Part shown: one piece after another, positions 9,333-18,061 of the stretch
Layout of the letters: each line of letters begins with the position of its first letter
Numbering within the stretch: position 1 is the first letter of the stretch
DNA from: Ensifer sp. IC3342
Lineage (GTDB): Bacteria; Pseudomonadota; Alphaproteobacteria; Rhizobiales; Rhizobiaceae
Reading direction: 5' to 3'
Assembly: GCF_020193655.1 (NCBI RefSeq)
Contig: NZ_JADYVE010000004.1
Span: 186,001-250,000 of the forward strand
Length of the DNA stretch: 64,000 bases
Notes under the pieces: generated by a model
The model's input: the letters and a program-made list of their open reading frames with translations, nothing else
What the model was told of the DNA's origin: nothing
Database searches by the model: none
Translations under genes and position numbers: made by a program

Positions 9333-10259
9333 CTATATCGCGGCCTCCCGCCGCCGATATTTCGTAAGATCTTTTTGAAAAGGCAGATTGCGGCCGCCGT
9401 AGCCTGTGACGGCGAGCGAACCGCAGATGACCGCGATTTCGATCGCACCGCGCAAGTCCGGCTCGGTGAGCAGCCCGTGGACGAAGCCTGCATTGAAGCA
9501 GTCGCCCGCGCCGGTCGTGTCGAACACGTCGACCGCCAGCGCAGGCACGCGGCAGATCTCTCCCTTCGAAGAGGCGATGGCGCCGTCCGCGCCGCACTTG
9601 ATGACGACGGTCGGACAGAACCGGGCGATCGAGGCGAGCGCGTGCTCGATGCCATCTTCGCCGGTCAACGCCTTCGCCTCGGAGGAATTCGGCAGGAAGA
9701 CGTCGATCAGCCTCAGCATCTCTTCGATGCCGGGTGTCGTTAGCTTGTAGTCCACGTGCTGCAAGTCGGAGCAGACGATTATGCCGAGATCGCGCGCCGC
9801 CTGGATGAGCGCGCGCCGCTCCTCATCGAGCGAGAAGCCCTGCAGCAGCAGGATTTGCGGCCTGATGCGATCGAGATCCTCCGGCTTCGGCAACGGGTCC
9901 GGCTGCTCGGCATAGCTGATGAAGCCGCGGTCATGCGCGAAAGAGAATGCCGCGCTCACCCGGCGCAACGGTTTGTCCAGGTGGATGAAGAGCCCATCAT
10001 CGATGTTTTCGCGCCGCGCTTCGTCGATGATCATGCGGCTGAAGATGTCGTTGCCGAAGGTGCACCACCACCCCGCCTTGGTTCCAAGCCGGGCAAGTGC
10101 CAGCGCTGTCGAATAGGCAGCACCCGGCACCCACTCGAACTCTTCGGCCCAAAGATCGGCACTGATCTTCGGCACATCCGGGAGACCGCGGAAGATCAGG
10201 TCGAAGTAGTACTCTCCGACCACCATCACGTCGTAGCGGGAGCCTAGTGTCTCACTCAC
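9333..10259 (-). CDS. PfkB-family carbohydrate kinase
   Basis: Ribokinase-fold ATP-dependent sugar kinase of about 308 residues. The C-terminal PfkB signature is FDTTGAGDCFNAGF with the catalytic Asp in GAGD; the N-terminal substrate region includes WVPGAAYSTALALARLG. I chose the GTG at 10259 because it overlaps the stop of the GH4 gene as GTGA, typical of coupled translation; a TTG two codons upstream is possible. Its place between a GH4 glycosidase and an ABC importer suggests that it phosphorylates the imported sugar or its hydrolysis product. Substrate not determinable. Confidence 0.85.
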   Translation of the reverse strand: MSETLGSRYDVMVVGEYYFDLIFRGLPDVPKISADLWAEEFEWVPGAAYSTALALARLGTKAGWWCTFGNDIFSRMIIDEARRENIDDGLFIHLDKPLRRVSAAFSFAHDRGFISYAEQPDPLPKPEDLDRIRPQILLLQGFSLDEERRALIQAARDLGIIVCSDLQHVDYKLTTPGIEEMLRLIDVFLPNSSEAKALTGEDGIEHALASIARFCPTVVIKCGADGAIASSKGEICRVPALAVDVFDTTGAGDCFNAGFVHGLLTEPDLRGAIEIAVICGSLAVTGYGGRNLPFQKDLTKYRRREAAI

Positions 10260-11641
10260 GACCAATCACCTGCATATTGCGCGTGCGCTGCAAGATATTC
10301 GTCGACCAGCGGCACGGCACGCGAATACGAGAGCACCAGCGGATGCGCCATCAGCGCCTCGACGGCGAGTTCGCGGCTCCGCTCCTTGATCGCGCGGACG
10401 GCCAGCCGCTCGTAGCGCTTGACGTTCTGGACGAGCTGCGCCTGGGCCTCGGGCATGGCGCCCATCTTGAGCGGCCTGATGCCGCTCTTGTCGACCACGC
10501 AGCTCACCTCCACGACATCGTCCGCGCGCAGGCCGTCGATCGCGCCTTCATTGCGGACGTTGAGGCCCGTGTAGCATGGCTTTCCCGTCTGCAGCGCATC
10601 GACAAGGTTGAGCGCGACCCCGGCATAGCCTTCCCCCTCTTCGCCCGTCTCGCCGGCCGCGATGCCTTCGACGAACTTGTCGGCCTCTTCCATGCTAGGC
10701 GCGTCTGACAGCGCGTAGTGCATGTAAGTCGCGTTGCGCCGCCGCTCATAGGCATAGTAGGCCGCCAGCGCTCCCTCGGCGTCGGCATCGAGATCGATCG
10801 CGCCGAGCTTGGCGATCAAGGCCGCGTTCAGGTCCTTGACCTCTTCACCACGCGTGCGCTCGTCGGACTTGAGCGCTTCGACGGCCCTTTCCGCATAGTA
10901 GTAGTAATAGAGATATTCGTTGATCCAGTTGCGCTGTTGGCGGATGAGCTTGCTATCGAACATGCGCTGCGACGTCGCGCGGATGAAGGCGTCGTCGTCA
11001 AGCAAGGGCTGGAGCACTTCCTTGCCGTCGATCTTTGCACTCCTCGTAAAGGAGAGGTGGTTCAAGCCATAGACCTCGGCATGCACGTCATTCTGCGGCA
11101 CCTTGTACCACCGCGCCAAGGCTTCCTGCGCACCGTTCGCACCATCGCAGATGCCGACGGTGCGGTGATAGCCCTCGTTCTGCAGGGCTTGCGCGACCAG
11201 GCCGGCCGGATTCGTGAAGTTGAACAGCCAGGCATCGGGACTGACCTTCTTCAGGATCTCCGCATATTTGAGGATGACCGGAATGCTGCGGAGCGCCATC
11301 GCAAAGCCACCCGGACCGGTGGTCTCCTGACCCAGCACGCCATGAGCAAGCGCGATGCGTTCGTCCTTGATCCGGCCCTCTTCGTTGCCGGGCCGGACCG
11401 TGGTCACGACGTAGCTCGCTCCTTCAAGCGCCCGCTCAGCATCCGCCGACATCGTGATCCTGACCGGGGACTGCATGCGCCGCGCCAGTTCCTGGCTGAT
11501 CCGCCCGAAGAGATCGAGCTTCTGCTCGTTGATGTCCTGCAAGCAGATCTCCGTCAGGCCGCTTCTTTCCGCGCGCCTGAGGGCAGATCCGACAAACAGG
11601 GGTGCCCGGACGCCGCCGCCGCCAATCAAGGTCAGTTTCAT
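10256..11641 (-). CDS. Glycoside hydrolase family 4 (NAD-dependent glucosidase/galactosidase-like)
   Basis: 461-residue cytoplasmic glycosidase of family GH4, which cleaves by an oxidation-elimination route using NAD and a divalent metal. The Rossmann motif is LTLIGGGGVRAP at the N-terminus. The metal-binding Cys is in VGICDGANGAQEAL and the metal-binding His in YGLNHLSF; NFTNPAGLV is also typical. GH4 contains phospho-beta-glucosidases, alpha-glucosidases and alpha-galactosidases, and I cannot separate these. First gene of the operon; a divergent GntR gene starts 219 bases away. Confidence 0.88.
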   Translation of the reverse strand: MKLTLIGGGGVRAPLFVGSALRRAERSGLTEICLQDINEQKLDLFGRISQELARRMQSPVRITMSADAERALEGASYVVTTVRPGNEEGRIKDERIALAHGVLGQETTGPGGFAMALRSIPVILKYAEILKKVSPDAWLFNFTNPAGLVAQALQNEGYHRTVGICDGANGAQEALARWYKVPQNDVHAEVYGLNHLSFTRSAKIDGKEVLQPLLDDDAFIRATSQRMFDSKLIRQQRNWINEYLYYYYYAERAVEALKSDERTRGEEVKDLNAALIAKLGAIDLDADAEGALAAYYAYERRRNATYMHYALSDAPSMEEADKFVEGIAAGETGEEGEGYAGVALNLVDALQTGKPCYTGLNVRNEGAIDGLRADDVVEVSCVVDKSGIRPLKMGAMPEAQAQLVQNVKRYERLAVRAIKERSRELAVEALMAHPLVLSYSRAVPLVDEYLAAHAQYAGDWS

Positions 11642-11674
11642 GCTTTACTCCGCCGTTCCGATTGTGATATCGCT

Positions 11675-11690
11675 ACTGGATATAACCAGT
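11675..11690. promoter_or_regulatory. Candidate operator of the divergent HutC-type regulator
   Basis: Perfect inverted repeat ACTGG-ATATAA-CCAGT in the spacer between the GH4 gene and the regulator gene, 34 bases before the GH4 start. Short arms around an AT-rich centre fit HutC-subfamily operators. Confidence 0.55.
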
Positions 11691-11860
11691 TATGTCAATT
11701 CGATCTGCGGACGCTTTTCTCGCGGTCCACAAGGCGGGGCCGAAAGGGGCCGGATGATCGAAAAAGCGCGGAGCGGAAAACGCGCCAGGCCCTTGTCTTA
11801 GACCTTGCCAGGTGCAATGCAGAAGGGCACCCGGCAACTGGCGGCTGAAACGAACGACTG

Positions 11861-12634
11861 ATGGCACGACACGCAAATCTTCCAGACGAGAATTCCATCG
11901 ATCGCAACCACCCGGATGCGCTCTACGTGCAATTGCGCAACCTGCTCAGGGGCATGATCGAAAGGCGGGAGCTAGCAGTCAACGACAAGCTTCCGTCCGA
12001 GCGAGAGCTTGTGGCGGCCTATGGTGTGAGCCGTATTACGGTGCGCCAGGCGGTGAAGGAACTCGAGAATCTCGGCTATCTGCAGACGCGACCCGGCAAG
12101 GGCATATATGTCACCGAGCCGACGCCGATTTATGAACTCGAGGTCGTGCGCAGCTTCACCCAGACGGCCTATGCCAACAATCGCAAGCCCGGCATGCGCC
12201 TTCTTGCCGGCAAGATCATCCGGGCCGACGCTGAAGTCGCGCGGCCGCTATCGTTGCCGACAGGAGCCGATGTCGTTTTCCTCGAGAGATTGCGCCTCCT
12301 CGACGACGTGCCGGTGGTCATCCAGCGGGACTGGTTTTCCGCCTCGCTCGCGCCGGGCATCCTCGACATCGACTGGACGGTCGAGAACCGGTCGCTCTAT
12401 GCGGAGTTCGAGAACCGCTACGGAATTATTCCATCGCGCGGCCAATCGACCTTGAGTGCCCGGCTCGCCACCGAGACGGAAGCGTCATTCCTTGAGCTCG
12501 ATGTTCCTGCCGCGGTGCTGACGCTGGACCAGATCGCCTACGACACGCACAACCGCACGGTCAATGTAAGCGCCGCCGCCTACCATCCGACACGCTATCC
12601 GCTGTCGTTGACCCAGTCCCACAGAAGGCTGTGA
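11861..12634 (+). CDS. GntR-family regulator, HutC subfamily (UTRA domain)
   Basis: 257-residue one-component regulator. The winged helix-turn-helix is at about residues 20-85 (LPSERELVAAYGVSRITVRQ, then a wing with GYLQTRPGKGIYV). Residues 95-250 form a UTRA ligand domain, with the typical LERLRLLDDVPVVIQRDWF stretch. Divergent from the GH4-kinase-ABC operon and most likely its local repressor, with the sugar or its phosphate as inducer (inferred). Confidence 0.9.
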   Translation: MARHANLPDENSIDRNHPDALYVQLRNLLRGMIERRELAVNDKLPSERELVAAYGVSRITVRQAVKELENLGYLQTRPGKGIYVTEPTPIYELEVVRSFTQTAYANNRKPGMRLLAGKIIRADAEVARPLSLPTGADVVFLERLRLLDDVPVVIQRDWFSASLAPGILDIDWTVENRSLYAEFENRYGIIPSRGQSTLSARLATETEASFLELDVPAAVLTLDQIAYDTHNRTVNVSAAAYHPTRYPLSLTQSHRRL

Positions 12635-12998
12635 TCCGTCCTCATTCGTCGGCCCCTTTTTTGCAACCATAGATCTGCGCATCGATCCGCGAATCTACCC
12701 ACTTGGTCTGTTCCCGCGGAAACACAAAACGCTCTCGGTCTGGTCAATATATGGCAGCGAGAACGGCAGGGAACGTTCTTCAAGTCACGCAATACCGCAT
12801 GACTTGTGAGGGGCTTGGCTGGGGAGAACTCCATGAAACGGCACCGCATCTAGTCCATCGACGCCTTGTCGCTTGCGACGATGAGCGACCGCCCGCCATG
12901 GGCGCCCTTTCCAAAAAGACCATTCCATCACCACGCCGAGGCGATCACCCCGGCGAACAGAGACGCATGTCCCGATGCACAGAAACAAGGAAACAAGT
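12635..12998. other. Leader region of the RTX gene
   Basis: No gene seen. It holds an inverted repeat CAAGTCA-N12-TGACTTG (12781-12806), about 190 bases before the RTX start, which could be a regulator site. Confidence 0.4.
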
Positions 12999-15900
12999 AT
13001 GGCGACTACCTTCGGAACTGCCGGCAACGACGTGTTGACCGGCAGCGATCTTGAGAACGATTTCATCATAGCGCTTGCCGGCGACGACATCGTCAACGGC
13101 GGGATGGGAAGCGATACGGTGACCGGAGACGAGGGAAATGACACCGTCAACGGCTCGTTCCAATACGACAACCTCATGGGCGGCGACGGCAACGACACGC
13201 TGAACGGCAACAGCGGGGACGACCTGTTGACCGGTGGCGCCGGCGCGGACAGCCTCAACGGCGGCAGCGGCAGGGACAGATTTCTCGGCTCGACGCTTGG
13301 CGACGTCTCCGGCGACGTGATCGACGGCGGCTCCGGCACGGATACCGCTCATGTCGACTATTCGGCCCACACGGCCGCCATCAATTTCACCGTCAAAGAC
13401 TGGATCACGCCGCAAACACTGATCGGCGGCCTTCAGACCAGGAATGTCGAGGCTTTCGCGATCAATGGAACGAATTTCGACGACATCATAACCGGGGGCA
13501 ACTATGCCGACATGCTGATGGGCGGGCTCGGCGCTGACAGGCTTTCAGGCGGCCGCGGAACCGACGTCCTCTTCGGCGGTGACGGCGACGACACATTGAC
13601 GGGTGGCTACGGCTTCGACGTATTGCGTGGCGACGCCGGCAATGACTTTCTTTCCGGTGAAGCCGGCATCGACGATCTCAGCGGCGGCGAAGGCGATGAC
13701 AAGATCTATGGGGGTAACGAAGCCGATTGGCTTTCTGGCGAGAACGGCAACGATCTCCTGTCGGGCGGAAACGACAACGACAATCTGCTGGGCGGTGCAG
13801 GCGCGGACAGCCTGGCAGGCGACGCCGGCAACGACACGCTCGATGGCGGCGTCGGTGACGACAAACTCGAGGGCGGCGCCGGCGACGACACACTCAACTA
13901 CACCTACGGCCAGGGCAAGGACGTAATCACCGACGTAAGCGGCAGCGACCGGCTGGTGATCCGCAACTTCACCGGAAACTTCACCGCCAAGGCATCGACC
14001 GAAATCAATACGCTTGCCGGCGGCACGACGTTCAAGGGCGTCGAGCACTACTCGATCTACGCGACCGGTTCGACGGTCAACAAGGTCGTGACCGGCAGCG
14101 GCAATGATTATGTCGACGCCGCAGCCGGTGACGACTACGTCGACGGCGGTGCCGGCAACGACACCCTTCTCGCTGGAATCGGTCGTGACACCGTCAATGG
14201 CGGCATCGGCAACGACGCCGTGACCCTCGGCGACGGCGGCGCCGACAAGGGCGACGGCGGCACCGGTACTGACACGGTCGCGGTCGACCGCCGCTCGCTG
14301 ACAACCGCTCAGACCTTCTCTGCCACCGGCGCAGCGGCAACGCTCTCCGATGGTACAAGCCTCAAGAACTTCGAGCATTATCGCGTCGAATTCGGCTCCG
14401 GTAACGACGTGGTGAAGTCCGTCGGCACCGCGCTCAGCGTCGCCTTCTACGGCTACGGCGGAAACGATACGCTGATCGGCACCAACGGCAATGACACGCT
14501 CGATGGCGGAGAGGGAAGCGACACGCTCAACTCGGGTGCTGGAAACGATGTCATCCGCGACTTCGGCGGCAAGAACTCGATCACTGGCGGCGACGGCAAT
14601 GACGTGGTCACTGTCGGCGACAGCGCGACGGGAGCGGCCAGCTACAACTCGGTCAATCTCGGAACCGGCAACGACAGCTTCACGCGCACCGCCTCGACGG
14701 GCACGCTGATCGTCGACGGTGGGACGGGCACCGATTTCGCCTCCATCAATTTCAGCAAGTACACCCAGGGCATCACCTTCAAGCTTGCGCCCTCGGTAAC
14801 GGCGACGAATGCGCCCGTCACGGTGAAAAACGTCGAACGGATCGCGCTCGTCGGCGGAACAGGCAACGACGTCTTCGTCGGCGGCAGCCTTAACGACGAT
14901 CTGCGCGGCGGCTCCGGTCACGACAGTCTCAGCGCCGGGGCGGGCAACGATCTCCTGTCCGGTGATGCGGGCAACGATACGATCCGTGGTGGAACCGGCA
15001 ACGACACCATCTACGGTGACACTGCGACCACCAGCGGCGGCAGGGATGTGATCTACGCCGAGGATGGCAATGACAAGGTCTATGCCGGTATCGGCGACCG
15101 TTCCGACGGCGGCACGGGCACGGACGTGATCAGGCTGAACTTCTCCGAGCAGACGAAGGATATCGCGTTCAACTTTACGACCGGCACGGTCAATGTCGAT
15201 ACGGCGACATCCTTCAGCGCCTTCGAAGCGCTCGACTATGTCGGCAGCAAGGGCAAGGACACGGTTACGGGCGGTACCCTCAATGACATCCTCGACGGCA
15301 TGTCCGGCAACGATGTCCTCAGGGGAGGCAACGGCAACGACACGCTCCGCGACGGCGCCGGCGACGACCAGCTCTACGGCGACGCCGAGAACGACGTTCT
15401 CACCCGCACGGTTCATTCCGGCAAGGACCTCTTCGATGGCGGCGTCGGTATCGATACGCTGAGCTTCGCGGAGGGCGCGACTTCGGTCGTGCTCGACCTG
15501 CAGGCACAGGCCAAGAATAAGGGCCTGGCGCTCGGCCTCACCGTCAAGAATTTCGAGACCATCATCGGCAGCGCAGCCGATGACGAAATTCGCGGTGATG
15601 CGACCGCCAACACCCTCTATGGCAAGGGCGCCGACGATATCCTCGATGGCCGCGACGGCAACGACACCCTGATCGGTGGCGCAGGAGACGACTGGCTGAC
15701 GGGCGGAGCCGGCAACGACCGGTTCGTCTTCGACCGCGAGGAACGTGACGGCGAAGGCGATGTCATCACCGATTTTGTCCGCGGCCAAGACAAGCTCGTC
15801 ATCGATCGCGCCGCCTTCGGCATCGCCGCCAGCGACGCGACGGTGACGCTGGTCACGGGCACGGATCCGGTCGCGACAAGCAGCAAGGGCACGTTCCTGT

Positions 15901-16025
15901 TCGAGACCGACAACGGCCGTCTCTGGTACGATGCCGACGGCAATGCCGCGACGGCGGATCTGGAACTGGTCGCAATCCTGCAGAACGTCAAGGCACTCTC
16001 GACGAGCGACTTCTCCTTCCTCTAA
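12999..16025 (+). CDS. Large RTX (hemolysin-type) calcium-binding repeat protein, probably type I secreted
   Basis: 1008 residues, acidic, made almost wholly of GGxGxDxL-type nonapeptides that form Ca-binding parallel beta-rolls. I chose the ATG at 12999 (MATTFGTAGNDVL) with AAGG eight bases upstream; an ATG at 12975 lacks a site. RTX blocks alternate with about six non-RTX modules, near residues 113, 330, 426, 580, 709 and 820, several containing a K-N-F/V-E turn followed by a new D/N-rich block. The last 100 residues (VITDFVRGQDKLVI, then NGRLWYDADG, ending STSDFSFL) look like a type I secretion signal of the serralysin kind. No signal peptide and no catalytic domain seen. Candidate exporter: 18059-21141. 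Confidence 0.92.
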   Translation: MATTFGTAGNDVLTGSDLENDFIIALAGDDIVNGGMGSDTVTGDEGNDTVNGSFQYDNLMGGDGNDTLNGNSGDDLLTGGAGADSLNGGSGRDRFLGSTLGDVSGDVIDGGSGTDTAHVDYSAHTAAINFTVKDWITPQTLIGGLQTRNVEAFAINGTNFDDIITGGNYADMLMGGLGADRLSGGRGTDVLFGGDGDDTLTGGYGFDVLRGDAGNDFLSGEAGIDDLSGGEGDDKIYGGNEADWLSGENGNDLLSGGNDNDNLLGGAGADSLAGDAGNDTLDGGVGDDKLEGGAGDDTLNYTYGQGKDVITDVSGSDRLVIRNFTGNFTAKASTEINTLAGGTTFKGVEHYSIYATGSTVNKVVTGSGNDYVDAAAGDDYVDGGAGNDTLLAGIGRDTVNGGIGNDAVTLGDGGADKGDGGTGTDTVAVDRRSLTTAQTFSATGAAATLSDGTSLKNFEHYRVEFGSGNDVVKSVGTALSVAFYGYGGNDTLIGTNGNDTLDGGEGSDTLNSGAGNDVIRDFGGKNSITGGDGNDVVTVGDSATGAASYNSVNLGTGNDSFTRTASTGTLIVDGGTGTDFASINFSKYTQGITFKLAPSVTATNAPVTVKNVERIALVGGTGNDVFVGGSLNDDLRGGSGHDSLSAGAGNDLLSGDAGNDTIRGGTGNDTIYGDTATTSGGRDVIYAEDGNDKVYAGIGDRSDGGTGTDVIRLNFSEQTKDIAFNFTTGTVNVDTATSFSAFEALDYVGSKGKDTVTGGTLNDILDGMSGNDVLRGGNGNDTLRDGAGDDQLYGDAENDVLTRTVHSGKDLFDGGVGIDTLSFAEGATSVVLDLQAQAKNKGLALGLTVKNFETIIGSAADDEIRGDATANTLYGKGADDILDGRDGNDTLIGGAGDDWLTGGAGNDRFVFDREERDGEGDVITDFVRGQDKLVIDRAAFGIAASDATVTLVTGTDPVATSSKGTFLFETDNGRLWYDADGNAATADLELVAILQNVKALSTSDFSFL

Positions 16026-16045
16026 GGTAGGACATCCCCTTGATG

Positions 16046-16077
16046 CGCCCGTCCCGAGAAAGCGGGGCGGGCGTTTT
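16046..16077 (+). terminator. Terminator of the RTX gene
   Basis: An 11-bp GC stem (CGCCCGTCCCG with CGGGGCGGGCG, one G-T pair) is followed by TTTT, 21 bases after the RTX stop. Confidence 0.85.
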
Positions 16078-16133
16078 GCCGCTTCCGGGCTGGATTAAGC
16101 GTGCCGAACGCCGGCCCCTGTCGACGCTGGCTC

Positions 16134-17072
16134 TCAGGAGCCGCGCTCCGGCCCCGGCTTTTCGATCCCCGGGATGAGGCCAATTTGCTCGGTGAGAAAG
16201 TCGACGAGCAGCCGCACCCGCGCAACACCCGCGCGTTCCGGAACGATCAGCATGCTCAGCGGAACGGACGGAAGCGAATAGTCGGACAAGATCGCCGTCA
16301 ATTGTCCGGTCGCCAGCAGGTCGTCGACCAGCCATTGATGCGCGGGCGCAATGCCGCGGCCAGCGAGAAGGGCTTCGCGCGCTGCAAGTCCGTGATCGAC
16401 CCGGAACCGTCCGCCAAAGGGCACGGAATGGGACTCTCCACTCGGACCCTGCAAGGCGAGGATGTCGCTCCCCGCCACGTTCGACATACGGATACCTTCG
16501 TGACCAACGAGATCCTGCGGGGCAGGCGGCACACCCCGCGCCGCCAGATATCTCGGCGCCGCCACCAGCAGACGCCGGGACTGACCGAGCGCTCTGAGCT
16601 TCATGGAACTGTCGGCTAACGGACCCAATCGAAGCGCGATATCCACTCCCTCGCGCACGAGGTCGATCCGCTCGTCGGTGAGACTGAGGTCGACCCCGAT
16701 ATCGGGATAGCGATCCTGAAAAGCGAAAATCAGCCGGCTGACATGTGTGATCCCGAAGGCCGCTGTACAGGATAGACGGATCGTGCCGGCTGGCGCGCCG
16801 CGCGTGCCGCGCGCCTCGTCGACAGCCTGCTCAACGAGGCGGAGGACTTGAACGCTGCTGGCGTAATAGCGGCTGCCCTCATCGGTCATGGTGACGCGCC
16901 GCGTGGTTCTGCTAAGCAGAGGTACGCCAACGGCCTCCTCGAGCTCTCTGAGATGCCGCGTGACCGTCGACTGGCCCACTCCGAATTCTCGCGCAACAGC
17001 AGACAGGCTCCCGCGTTCGGCCACCCGGACGAAGGTGCGCATGCGTTCCAGCGTGACATCGGACTTATCCAT
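16134..17072 (-). CDS. LysR-family transcriptional regulator
   Basis: 312 residues. The helix-turn-helix is at about residues 10-68 (SLSAVAREFGVGQSTVTRHL, then LLSRTTRRVTMTDEG). The remainder is a periplasmic-binding-protein-like effector domain of the CrgA/AaeR-like subgroup. It is divergent from a flavodoxin-fold quinone reductase gene with a 92-base shared spacer, a common pairing in which the regulator controls the reductase. Confidence 0.92.
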   Translation of the reverse strand: MDKSDVTLERMRTFVRVAERGSLSAVAREFGVGQSTVTRHLRELEEAVGVPLLSRTTRRVTMTDEGSRYYASSVQVLRLVEQAVDEARGTRGAPAGTIRLSCTAAFGITHVSRLIFAFQDRYPDIGVDLSLTDERIDLVREGVDIALRLGPLADSSMKLRALGQSRRLLVAAPRYLAARGVPPAPQDLVGHEGIRMSNVAGSDILALQGPSGESHSVPFGGRFRVDHGLAAREALLAGRGIAPAHQWLVDDLLATGQLTAILSDYSLPSVPLSMLIVPERAGVARVRLLVDFLTEQIGLIPGIEKPGPERGS

Positions 17073-17164
17073 AATTCGGCAAAATCATATCCATTATCTA
17101 CATCTACCGGATCATCACCGCATTGGCTAGCTAAGCATCGATTTTCCAATTGAGGGCCAATGTC

Positions 17165-18007
17165 ATGAAAGTTCTACTCGTCTTCGCCCATCCCGAACCG
17201 CATTCGCTCAATAGTGCGCTGCGCGATGTAGCCATCGCGGAACTGGAGGCCCAAGGTCACCAGGTACGCGTGTCTGACCTTTATGCCGAGCGCTGGAAAT
17301 CCGAGGTCGATCACGCCGATTTTCGATCGCTGGCTCCAAATGCGCGATTGAAGGTGGCGAAAGCTTCGGGAGAGGCCTTTGCCGCCAACGCTCTGACCGA
17401 AGACGTGAAAGCCGAGCATGAGAAGCTCCTGTGGGCAGACACCCTCATCCTGCAGTTCCCGCTGTGGTGGTATGGTATGCCGGCAATCCTCAAGGGCTGG
17501 GTGGATCGGGTGTACGCCTACGGCTTCGCCTATGGTGTCGGCGAGCACAGCGACAAATTTTGGGGCAACCGCTTTGGAGAAGGGACCCTTGCGGGCAAAC
17601 GCGCGATGTTGCTCGTGACCACCGGTGGCTGGGAGGAACATTACTCCGCCCGCGGGATCAACGGTCCGATCGACGACCTCTTATTCCCGATCAATCATGG
17701 GATTCTCTTTTATCCGGGTTACGACGTGCTCCCGCCCTTCGTCGCCTATCGCGTCGACCGTCTCGATGAGGACGGCTTTCATGCCGCGGCCGAGCGGCTG
17801 CGCGAGAGGATGCGAACGCTCGATACGACGCCACCCATTCCCTACCGGCGGCAGAACGGCGGGGACTATGTGATCCCAAGCCTTCAGCTTCGACCGGATC
17901 TGGGCGATCCGGGCGCAAACGGCTTCGCACTTCACTTGAACGGCACAGACGCAGCCGACCGGACTAAAGCGCGTCGCGTTCAATCGGACTCATGCGACGC
18001 GCTTTAA
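17165..18007 (+). CDS. NAD(P)H dehydrogenase (quinone)/flavodoxin-fold reductase
   Basis: 280-residue cytoplasmic FMN/FAD reductase of the NQO1/KefF/MdaB family. The flavin-binding N-terminus is KVLLVFAHPEPHSLNSAL; the middle has LILQFPLWWYGMPAILKGW and the cofactor loop VTTGGWEEHYSARGING. The ATG at 17165 follows GAGGG. The last 14 or so residues (from KARRVQ on) are encoded by an intergenic palindromic repeat (17965-18061) that also provides the stop codon, so the natural C-terminus was probably shorter. Probably under control of the divergent LysR protein. Confidence 0.9.
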   Translation: MKVLLVFAHPEPHSLNSALRDVAIAELEAQGHQVRVSDLYAERWKSEVDHADFRSLAPNARLKVAKASGEAFAANALTEDVKAEHEKLLWADTLILQFPLWWYGMPAILKGWVDRVYAYGFAYGVGEHSDKFWGNRFGEGTLAGKRAMLLVTTGGWEEHYSARGINGPIDDLLFPINHGILFYPGYDVLPPFVAYRVDRLDEDGFHAAAERLRERMRTLDTTPPIPYRRQNGGDYVIPSLQLRPDLGDPGANGFALHLNGTDAADRTKARRVQSDSCDAL

Positions 18008-18061
18008 ATCCTTTTTTATGCATGCGTTGTCCCGCTGCACACTTTTGGGCGACATGCATTA
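17965..18061 (+). repeat. Palindromic intergenic repeat, family B, copy 1
   Basis: 97 bp with a long palindrome TAAAGCGCGTCGCG...CGACGCGCTTTA (17965-18006) followed by a second block around CTGCACACTTTTGGGCGACA. A reverse-complement copy is at 49898-50004. The element runs into the ends of both convergent genes: it holds the 3' end of the quinone reductase gene and the stop codon of the HlyD-like gene. It is distinct from the RIME1-like family in this window. Confidence 0.85.

Noticed and set aside
13545-15788. A 747-codon open frame on the minus strand across the RTX gene
   Set aside because: It is antisense to GC-rich Asp/Gly repeats, which leave the opposite strand open; its translation is low-complexity with no family pattern.
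13000-16000. Tandem repeats that could look like a CRISPR array
   Set aside because: They encode in-frame GGxGxDxL repeats, vary in sequence, and have no constant repeats with unique spacers.
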